Below are positions 53,563-62,472 of a DNA stretch of 64,000 nt, one piece after another. Source of the DNA: Artemisia argyi (Eukaryota; Streptophyta; Magnoliopsida; Asterales; Asteraceae). Both the position numbers and the translations under genes were made by a program. The stretch covers positions 13,063,465-13,127,464 of the forward strand of contig CM060692.1 in assembly GCA_030686995.1 (NCBI GenBank), in the 5' to 3' direction. The notes beneath the pieces were generated by a model that had not been told where the DNA came from, searched no databases, and worked only from the letters and a program-made list of their open reading frames with translations. Every line of letters begins with the position of its first letter. Within the stretch, counting starts at the first letter, position 1.

Positions 53563-55868
53563 ATGGCATCGAGTCAAGTAAGTTATATCATTAATTTTGT
53601 TCAATTAAGTTTTAATTCAGATGATTGAAATTAGGTCACGAATTGGGTACTTTTGAATTAGTTCGAATTGAGATGTAATATTTTGGGGATAAGTGATTAG
53701 ATGATAGGAGAAGGTATTGCAAAAAGAATTAGATCAATTGGTTAAGTTTTGAGTAAGAATTCATTGATTGAATTTTCGGATTGAATTGGGTATAATCTTT
53801 GGAGCTAGTTTATTTGCAATTGATGAATCCCAGAAGTTATATGATTGATAATTAGTGATGTTAGGTTATTGCATTGTTGATTAGAACACTATTTGGGAGA
53901 TTTTTAGTAGATGATGTTCTTGGTTTTTATAGAATCATTGGGTTGATGATTGGAAATGTTAGGAATGATTGTTAGGAGAGTTTGGATGTTCAGAAGTACT
54001 CAAGAATGAGAGATTACAAGTTAGAAAGAAGTTCGGATTGATTAGGAAACGTTTAGGATGGATTGGAAATGAATTTGGTTTGCAGAAAACTCAAACCGAA
54101 TCGGTTGCGAGTTGCTACCAATCGGTTGGGAGTGTGCCAAAGTGCAACCGATTCGGTTGGACCTCAAACCGATTCGGTTGGACCTCAAACCGATCGGTTT
54201 GTCGCCTGGGACAAATTTTTGAAAAATTTTTAAAATGTGTTTTCTAGCTTCTAAATTGATTGATATTAGTTCTTATACTTATATACTAACATAATTTGAG
54301 ATTTCTTTCAGGGAAATGTTGGAAGATTGGGACGATATCCGATTGTTAATAAGTATTTGAAAAGGAACGAGCGAAAAAGGATTACTTTCAGTTTGAAACC
54401 GGAGTCGAATGAGAATGTCAAGTTTTCTCATGTGCAAAACATAGACAAGAAGAATGCGTATAGAGAACGTCTTTCAAAACTTCAAGAGAGGAAGATTGCT
54501 AAGCCTAGGTTGATTGATTGGGAATTGCTTGGGGAGTATGAATGTGAAGATCAATTAAGGAGTATGAAGACTATGGTTTATGTGTATCCTGGTAACGGAG
54601 ATAGATTTGAAGATTATTCATGGGAAAGAGCTTTTAGTATTCGTGAAGATGTTTACAAGGAATGGTGTTTGGAGTTCTTTTCTACGTTCTATTTTGATAG
54701 AAAGGTAAATGATGTGCTTGGAGATGTTTGTGTTTGGTTTAGATTGTGTGGTCGCGAACATGCTTTTTCTTTGACAAAATTTGCAGTTGCACTTGGTTTG
54801 TATGAGGAGAGTGAGATTCAACATAGGTTGTTTGGACCACATTTTGTGAGTTTAGCTAGAGGTAATGATCAATACACGGGTATTGATGAGTATTGGAATA
54901 GAATTGGTGATCCAACTTGTCTTAGGAGAAATTCTTCTAGGATTAGGAATCCATTGTTGAAGGTTTTACAAAAGTTGATTTCTTTGGGATTGATACATAG
55001 GAGTGGTGGACAAGACAAGTGTAGTCAACCGGACCTATGGGTGATGAAGTTGTTGGCGGAAGACAAGAATGGGAATGTGGCATGGATTATTGCCGAGTAT
55101 CTTTCGAAGAGAGCACCGGGGAATAAGAAACAAAGTGATGTCTGTGGAGGTCATTATGTGACCATGTTGGCTAAAAATCTTGGGTATTTTAATGATGAGG
55201 AGATGAGGAAGTGTACAGTGAGATTGGAGAGTGAGTTTTGGGATGCTTTTAGTTTTGGGAAAGCGTTGGATAGGATTAACAAGACTTTGGGACCTTGGAT
55301 CGAACCAAGTGTGGGGGCACAATCCGGAGCTTATGCGGGAGCGCCGTCACAACCTCAAATGGGGAGTTTTCCGGGTAGTACCCAAAGTGGTTTTGATTCA
55401 GGATGGGGTGATTGGAACCGTGAATTAAATGCTATTGAGTGTAGGGAAGTTTGTAGAGATTCGAAGCAAATGAGGAATAATTACAACTATGATTATTCCA
55501 TGCCTATGATCCAACATTTGGCACAAGATGCCAATTATGAGGTACCTCCCTACAACCCACCAAATGTTCCATCATACCCTTTACCATATTCTCCATATCC
55601 TGGACCATACCCCTATCCTTATCGTGGTTATTCACCATTTCCCGAACCATATCCTCCATATGGTAGACTTCCCGAGTATGGTAGTTCAGGTGTTAATGTG
55701 GGTGGACCAAGTTTTAATCCTGGAGGATCGAGTTATGATGTTGGTGGTTCGTCATCAAGAGCTGGAAAGAAGAAGAGACGAGTGGTAAACGAGGACGATG
55801 AAGAAGATGTTGATGAGGATGAAGAGGAAAGCGAGGACGAGTTCGTTCGTTCGGATGTAAGTTATTGA
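53563..55868 (+). CDS. ATHILA ORF1-like protein, two exons
   Basis: Exon 1 at 53563-53577 (MASSQ), intron 53578-54311 with GTAAGT and TTTCTTTCAG borders, exon 2 at 54312-55868 beginning GNVGRLGRYPIVNK; phase is kept and the frame has no stop, giving about 523 residues. The central part (YVYPGNGDRFEDYSWERAFS, EFFSTFYF, VWFRLCGREHAFSLTKFAVA, IRNPLLKVLQKLI) resembles the ATHILA ORF-1 family (PF03078-type) found in plant Athila elements, of unknown function. The C-terminal third is Pro/Tyr/Ser-rich (about 390-470), followed by KKKRR, a possible nuclear signal, and an acidic DDEEDVDEDEEESEDE tail. It is the only long undamaged reading frame in the window. Splice sites are inferred. Confidence 0.65.
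53578..54311 (+). other. intron of the ORF1-like gene
   Basis: 734 bases from GTAAGT to TTTCTTTCAG, AT rich and without an open frame in phase. It contains the AACCGATTCGGTT word cluster at 54085-54205. Removal joins MASSQ to the long frame without a shift, supporting a real intron; no transcript is available here. Confidence 0.6.
54085..54205. repeat. AACCGA(T)TCGGTT word cluster in the intron
   Basis: Five palindromic words: AACCGAATCGGTT, CCAATCGGTTGG, AACCGATTCGGTTGG twice in tandem (CAAACCGATTCGGTTGGACCT), AACCGATCGGTTTG. Neighbouring words can pair, e.g. CCGAATCGGTTGC with GCTACCAATCGGTTGG. The same word type recurs in the 3' LTR at 58089-58180. Confidence 0.85.
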
Positions 55869-56494
55869 TGGTGACGCTTGGTTACATGATTATGGTTGGT
55901 TTTCAAAAACAATTATGTGTCGAACAATTTCTATTTCTATTATCTTTAACTATTTTTGTGTAGGATTTATAGCGTAACCTAATTTTCTATTTATTTGGTT
56001 TGGATATACTTTTTGTTTGTTTGTGTTTGTTTGATTGTTTCGTATATTTTGCGGTTTTCTTGCAAGAGTTTTATTATGGAAGCATATAGTTGATCAACTT
56101 TTAGAGTCGGTAAAGTCATTTGCTTATTATGATTAAATATGCATGTTGCGTATTTAACTTCGGTATTTTCTAAATTTTTCCATTTCCTTTACTTTGAAGT
56201 CATTTTTTTTATTACATTGAGGACAATGCAAAACTTAAGTGTGGTGGAAGGAAGAAAATAGAAAAATTGCATTATTTTTAAATTTTTGATTTAAAGTCGT
56301 GAACTTTAGTAACTAGTAGTAGTTCACCCTTCATATTTTAGTTAAAATAAGGTTGATTTCATGGTATATAATAATGATATTTTTGGAGAATAAATTCAAG
56401 TTTTTAAGAGCAATTTGTCTCGGAATTGATAACATTTGCTAGCACAATTTTATACCCTTATTACTTTAAATTGTGAGGATTAGTTTTGTTTTTT

Positions 56495-56536
<42 letters not shown>

Positions 56537-57701
56537 AGAATGGTATTTCTTATCCTATTTACATATTTCATGATGAGTGTGCCGGTGGTTGTGTTAATTC
56601 TAGAACTTGTACTTGTTATGCATTACAGTTAAAATCATTTTCGAATGATGAGGATATATTCTTATGATAAGAGGCAAACTTAGGAATAAAACCAAATGGC
56701 CATCCATTTACAAAATAATTTTTGCTAACCACATTGGTTAGTTACTCTCGTATTTGGAACCCATTTGTTAGCGTTCATTTTTAGCGCTAGATACCTTAGT
56801 TACACCCTTTGAGCTATCCTTTTCATTTTGTTAAATCCAGAAAAATACAAAAATATTTTACACTTTAAACCTTAGCCTAACCCTTGTCAAAGTCTAAATG
56901 GTGGATTGCGAGTTGCTTGGTTGCTTGGTTAGTTATTGATGATTATTAGTTAGCCACACTTCACAATTCTTGTGTGTGCCATTCCAACAAAGACGTAGGA
57001 TGCATACTTCTTATTTGTATTTTTTGTGGTGTATGCTTATGCGAAGTGTGGGGGAGGAGTTTTCTTATTCTTAAAAAAAAAAAAAAAAAAAAGTCATCGC
57101 AACTATAAGGTGACAAATATAACCAATGTGTTATATTATTATGAATAAAGAAAGTCATGTGATATGTTGTTAGCCGATGTGCTAAGTTTGAAGAATATTT
57201 TATGGTGAATCAAGGTATCAACATGTGGAGTCGAAGAGGAGAAAGATTGTAACTATTATCATTTTTGGGTTTGTGGATTATTTGAGATTAGCAACTATGG
57301 GACTTAGACTTTGATTTTATTTTTCTTTTAAAACCAACTTCATAAATATTCCCATGCCTTATCCTTACCTTTTTGACTTAGTGTAATTATTTTGCACGAA
57401 ATTTTATAAAACCCTTAGCCTAAACATTACAACCCGAATAAAAGACCTCTTTGATTAATTATTCTATTGTTTTGATACTTGTACAAGCCTATGGTAAGAA
57501 ACATTAATCATGACTATGCAATGAGTGATCTATTTATCATTTCACATATTGAGTGATGAGTGAATTTCAAATTATTTTCGTGAGGTGCTTAGAATTGTTA
57601 TCAAGCTCTTTATTTACTTGATTGAGTTCAAATAAGATATTTGCATTATTACCATTGAATTCAATTTTCTTTTGATTAAGACTTGCTCGAGGGCGAGCAA
57701 A
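55869..57701 (+). other. untranslated region of the ORF1-like element
   Basis: No domain. It holds the Athila-type motif ATTGAGGACAATGC then AAACTTAAGTGTGGTGG (56214-56250), a T run at 56497-56533 (37 T) and an A run at 57073-57092 (20 A). A second AGTGTGGGGGAGG-like block at 57046 lies near the A run. Confidence 0.6.
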
Positions 57702-57719
57702 GCTCAAGTGTGGGGGATT
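57702..57719 (+). other. polypurine tract of the ORF1-like element
   Basis: GCTCAAGTGTGGGGGATT directly before the LTR start TGATAACG. The form AAGTGTGGGGGATTTGATA is characteristic of Athila/Tat-type elements and fixes the 3' LTR start. Confidence 0.85.
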
Positions 57720-59429
57720 TGATAACGCTCAAAATTAACATATTTTTAGTCGTGTTATTGTTTGATTTAAGAGTGGAAATTGGTCATATTTGTATACATT
57801 TGTTACTTAATCATGGAAAAGTGTTTATACATGCAAATATAGCCAAAAGCAGGAAAAAGTGAACAAAAGATGAAGAATTGAAGTGGACATGCATTTTTGG
57901 AGAGTTTCGAGAGGATCAAAGAAGAAAGAAACGTTGTATGAACAAAAGGATTTGATAAAGATAAGTTTACTATACGAAATTATCAAGGAAATATCAAGTT
58001 CTAATGGACAAAGTCATGCCACGAAGAAAAATATTGCATGCAACATAAAACGACGAAGAAAAGGCATGAAATCATGATCAGACAAAATCCAACCGATCGG
58101 TTGCAACCCGCAACCAGATCGGCTGGAAAAGTGACAGAATGACCATCCGATCGGATGGCGAGAAACCGATCGGTTGGTGGTGACTGAAGTTACAAGTTTT
58201 GCATTACTTGGCGAATTTACTCCCCATAATCATTTGTGGCTCATCATTGTTGCTTATTTACTGTGGAGGGACGTTTTTACTTGAAGCATAAGTGTCATTA
58301 AGCGATATAATGAGCACTTAGGACTTAGAGATACTTGTACCACCATTATCTAACTTAGTATTACACCAAATCTTGTTAGCTTATCTTATATTGCCTGAAA
58401 GTTTACTAAGTGTTGTTAAAACGTCCGGAATGTGTTGAGTTAAAGTCTCAAGCATTGGTTCGAGTGTAGAGTTGTTTACTTACATTGGTGAGCAATTGGA
58501 GGAGTGTGGTTGCTATAGTTCCACAAGTTTTCTCATTGTAATTTCAAGACTAGGTACACCTTGATACTTATAATGAATAATTGTTACTTTAAGTTTTATG
58601 AAAGTTTTCTTATTTACTTGTGTTTTATTATAATTGCTATGGAGTAATTTGTGAAATACTTGTGTATATGATGTGATTGGTAAATGGAGTATTATCTTAT
58701 GAAAAAGGTGATGCATGAAAACATATCTATTTTTATGAGTTTGTTGATATAACATCTTTTCTTGCTTAATTTGTTGGTAAAAACAATTTCTTGAAAAATA
58801 GGTCCGAAAGGATTTTCAACTTGTTTTTATTCGAAAATTTTAATACACCAAATTAGTATGGAATAGAATGCTTGACAACCATCTTATTTACTTGTTAAAA
58901 TAGATTTGAAACGATTTCATCACGAAAAAAGGACCGAAAGGATTCATAGGAATTCATAAGAAAATAATTGATTTTCTAAACAACCATGTGTTTATAGGAT
59001 TGTCATACTAATTTGATATGTCCGAAAGGAGTCATTTAGGTGATAGAATTCTTAGTAGTAGTGAAAACATGACATACATCATGAATTGTATAACTACTCA
59101 TTTTTAGTTGCGCATCATAACAAGTTTTACACCAAACTTCATACTTAAATTGTTACAATACTCCTATTTACCAATCAAGGAATTATACATAAGTATATGT
59201 TTAGTTTTTATTGAGTTTCCTTTAAATTAAGATTTTACATAAATTTGGATTGACAACCCTTATTTATCAAACGTTTTTCTAATTACTAAAACTACCAAAT
59301 CCCTTAGGACGATCTCGACTTACCCACCTTTATTACACCGGACGAGTATACTTGCTCGTATGTGCTAGATAATAATCGGATAATTCGTGTTTATAAATTT
59401 TAAAACTTGTACTAACAAAACACACATCA
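57720..59429 (+). repeat. 3' LTR of the ORF1-like element
   Basis: Starts TGATAACGCTCAAAATTAAC and ends ACACACATCA, 1710 bp. AACCGATCGGTT words at 58089-58180 lie in U3. Near the end it shows CTTGCTCGTATGTGCTAG and TCGGATAATTCGTG. It abuts Copia D integrase sequence at 59430, in the opposite orientation. Confidence 0.8.
58089..58180. repeat. AACCGATCGGTT word cluster in the LTR
   Basis: CAACCGATCGGTTGC and GCAACCAGATCGGCTGG can form a nearly complete 16-pair stem around AACCC. A second pair is CCATCCGATCGGATGG and AAACCGATCGGTTGG. They lie about 370 bases into the LTR. No clear TATA box follows, unlike the other families. Confidence 0.8.
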
Positions 59430-59986
59430 GCAACTCCATTTTGTTGTGGAGTTCTTGCAACACTAAATTCTCTTTTAATACTTTTTTCTTTGCAGAAATC
59501 ATCCATAACTCTATTCTTAAATTCTGTCCCATTATCACATCTAATGACTTTTACTCTTTTGCTTACTAGGTTTTCTATCTCTGTAATGAAAGTCTTAAGG
59601 ATGCTAGAAGTCTCATCCTTAGTACCTAAAAAGAATACCCATGTAAATCTACTAAAGTCATCAATAATAACTAGACAATATCTCTTATGCAACAAACTTC
59701 TAACATTTGTAGGACCAAATAAGTCCATATGCAGCATAAACAATGATTGATTGATAGAGTTAAAAATTTTGGGCTTACAAGTGGCTTTTTGTTGTTTGCC
59801 TTTAAGACAAGCAATGCATGTTTGATCATTTTCAAATCGTTTTTGAGGTAAACCTCTTACCAAACCATCTTTGACAATCTTATTTATGGTTTTGAAGTTA
59901 ATATGACCAAGCCTCTTATGCCATTTCATAGATTCATCCAATGTGGCCTTAGCAAATAAGACAAGTAAGAGAATCTTTTGGAACAA
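59430..59986 (-). pseudogene. Copia D GAG-pre-integrase and integrase core, truncated
   Basis: Minus strand. Zinc finger KWHKRLGHINFKTINK ... CIACLKGKQQ, then LFMLHMDLFGPTNVRSL (first Asp), DDFSRFTWVFFLGTKDE, VKVIRCDNGTEFKNRV (second Asp) and RTPQQNGVA, where the text ends at 59430 just before the third catalytic Glu. The remaining codons of the open frame come from the adjoining LTR. RT and RNase H are missing. Confidence 0.85.
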
Positions 59987-60539
59987 TTTTCTTCATATCA
60001 ACACTGTACATGTTTCCTTTTCTTGGAATTCTATGAAGTGCTTGACTTTCATCAGGCATCTTAAAATCAGAAGAAAATACAAGACATTCAGTGTCAGTAA
60101 AGAGAACTTTGTTCTTTATGTCACACATTTGTGAGACACTAAAAAGATTATACTTAAGCTCTTGCACATAGTACACATCTTCAAAGTCTAATTTACCGGT
60201 TTTAATAGTACCTTTACCAGTAATTTTTCCTCCAATTCATCCTCCAAAGGTAACATAGCCTCCATCTACTGATTGAAAATTTGAAAGATAAGACTTGTTG
60301 CCTGTCATGTGCCTTGAACATCCACTATTTGAGAATCTTTGATCTTCAGTATTTGCTGATGAATGTCCCTGCACATAAATAAAGGAATTAGTTATGTTTT
60401 GGGATCCAAACCATTTCTGACTTGGATCCGCCTCTTGCATCAATGAAATGTAATCTTTTGAGAATTGTTGATGCAACATTGGATTTAAGAATCCAACATG
60501 CTGAGGCCTTAACAGCATTTGCCCTGTTTCCCTTAGCAT
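59949..60539 (-). pseudogene. Copia D protease region
   Basis: Minus strand, +1 frame relative to gag and overlapping its end by about 150 bases. Active site reads FSNSGCSRHMTGNKSYL: the catalytic Asp of D(S/T)G is Asn. A stop near 60235 follows GGYVTFGG, then YYVQELKYNLFSVSQMCDIK, FTDTECLVFSSDFKMPDES and KKIVPKDSLTCLI; a further frame change near 59950-59985 leads into the pre-integrase finger. The protease would be inactive from the Asn alone. Confidence 0.8.
60367..60392 (-). promoter_or_regulatory. gag stop followed by 3' splice-acceptor-like sequence, element D
   Basis: Minus strand TAATTCCTTTATTTATG then TGCAG|GG; the CAG (60371-60369) lies 19 bases after the gag stop (60390-60388). 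Same layout as element C at 52586-52611. Confidence 0.45.
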
Positions 60540-61849
60540 TGATATGAACTGTTTGGCTATCAGCAGAAACTGATGGCTTTGCAGTTGTATCTTTTGGTTT
60601 CCAAACTAGTTTTTGGACTACTGTCTTTGTTAGAATGGGTCTTTTAACAACATTTATTGCATATTTGAAATTTGTATTAGCACTTTTAACTGTTGTTTTT
60701 AGGTAAACAGTCAGATATGGTCTATCAGCAGAAACCATTTTCCTATCAGCAGGAACTGAAACTATTTTGGGTTTTGTTCTAGTAAAGTTAGAGTGACTTT
60801 TAGGTGTTTGCCTTTTCAGATTCACTCTATTGTTTGTATACCCATATACCCACTGATTACAGAAAGCTGCAAGATGGTCAAAACTACCACATGTGTAACA
60901 AGCTTTGTTATCTCTTTGTTGGAGAGACTTGAGACTATACCAATTCTTTTGGTTGCCTCTGGGCTTGTTTATGGTTCTATATTGTTCACAATATCTTACT
61001 GGTTGCCTAACATGTTTAACATTGTTTTTAAGCTTTTCAGTACTATGTTTGACTATCTTAGGAACATTTGTTCCTGCTTTCTTAACCACTTCAGGTTTAG
61101 ACATAACCTGTTTAAACTTTTTATCATCAGATGTTAAGTCCTCAATGATTGGACCATCTGACTTTATACAAGAACACACCTTCTCCTTAGGAAGTGAAGT
61201 TTTACTTAAACTTTCACTTTCTTTCAAAGGTTCATTATCAACTACATTATTCTTTGGTTGAACACCGTATGTTAATTCTGGTAGTTGAAATTCAGATAAG
61301 CCAGTGTGTTCTAGGTCAATTCCTGGGGGTGAAGGAATACCTCTATATGGTGGAGGAACAGATTTGTATCCAGCACCAGACTTAGCTTTATTTATAACTT
61401 GACATTCAGTTAAGTTAGTCACACCCTTAGATGCATAATCTAGTGTTTCTACACTCATTTGAATATTCTCTTTAGCCTTACTAAGCCTATCTACTTCAGC
61501 TTTCAAGTTACTAATGCCATTATCTTTAAACATTATTTCTCTTTCAAGAAGAATTTTGACATTAGTAAAGTTAGATTCATTTGTTCGAAAATGTATGACT
61601 TGTTCCTCTAGAGTAGCTATACCTCTTTTATGATTAGTTAAGCTATGAGCTATATCAATTAACTCTGTCCTTTGATTCTCATAATGTTTGGTTAAGGTTT
61701 CTAAACTTTTAAGAGCAGAACAATTATTGGAACAAACTTTATCAGATAGCACCTCTGTAGAGAAAGCCATAAGAGCTGTCTGAGGAGAAGTTTCTTCTTC
61801 ATCAGTAGTAAAGCTCCAATCAAATCCTAATCCATCAATAGCTGCCATA
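60388..61849 (-). pseudogene. Copia D gag, C-terminal half
   Basis: Minus strand, starting at the internal segment MAAIDGLGFDWSF. Acidic linker, a Glu/Lys/Asn-rich coiled-coil segment (61720-61480), GYKSVPPPYRGIPSPPG, basic linker, an intact CCHC knuckle CYTCGSFDHLAAFC, Ser/Ala-rich CTGCTGATA-coded linkers and the Gag end ARGGSKSEMVWIPKHN with stop at 60388. About 487 codons without a stop, so this gag half is well kept, but it lacks the UBN2-like N-terminal half. Confidence 0.82.
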
Positions 61850-62472
61850 GCCTCTGGCGCGGAGATCCTCAATCATGAGTCGATAAATCAGGACCTGAGA
61901 GCTGAGCTGGTTAACTATAGAGTCAAGTGCCTCTATCGCTGTCTGCATCGAAGAAACATCATCGCGCAACACAGTCATAGTCTCTCTGACCTCCTCAAGC
62001 TGAGTACCCATGTGGTCGAAAGCTATCTCCATAGCTAGCTGGCCTATGACAAGGTTCTCTACCTCATCTCCAAGAATCTCGATCTGCTCTAGGGGAAAAT
62101 CATTCAGGATGCCAATGATGTAGTCTAGTCGATCCTCATGTCGAGCTAGTCGGGCGGAAAGTAGGGGTACGGTGTGGTGAAAGGGTTCCCCAGTGATAGG
62201 AAGACTCCTCGAGACTGCGGCGGATGAGCTCTCTCCTAGTTCAGTTGTGCTAGGGGATCCTTCCTGGAATCTCCAACGGCGGATGATCGGAAGTAGGAAA
62301 GACCATCGGCGAGCGTCGACTCTCTTGTGAGTCGTGCGACGAGCTGTTGCCTCTGCTGCAACGTTGGCATAGGGATCTGAGGAAAAAGGGATCAAGTGGC
62401 ATGCGTTGCCACGGGTTGGCAAAGGGTCGTTGTGAGTGCTTGGGAATGTAGGCGGGGTAGACGATGGTAGTG
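61835..62472 (-). pseudogene. gag-like fragment fused to Copia D gag, uncertain
   Basis: Minus frame from 62422 to 61835, with an alternative overlapping frame from 62480. GESSSAAVSRSLPITGEPFH, then a heptad-like, Leu/Glu/Ile-rich coiled-coil region (62130-61870; DEVENLVIGQLAMEIAFDHM). Resembles the N-terminal part of Ty3/gypsy Gags in Asteraceae as I recall them, but no catalytic or metal-binding motif confirms this. It joins Copia D gag at about 61850 and is noticeably richer in GC than the flanks. Confidence 0.4.

Larger units (their letters stand above)
53450..59429 (+). mobile_element. Athila-derived element with ORF1-like gene, 5' end missing
   Basis: Contains a spliced-looking single gene (53563-55868), a long untranslated region, the Athila motif ATTGAGGACAATGC near 56214-56230, a polypurine tract at 57702-57719 and a complete 3' LTR (57720-59429). 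No 5' LTR or primer site lies between 53450 and the gene, so the left end was lost. No gag core, protease, RT or integrase is present. It is framed by two Sirevirus-like Copia remnants in opposite orientation. Confidence 0.7.

Noticed and set aside
55035..55322. 95-codon frame on the minus strand
   Set aside because: Antisense shadow of the ORF1-like gene, which itself has a clean frame and intron.
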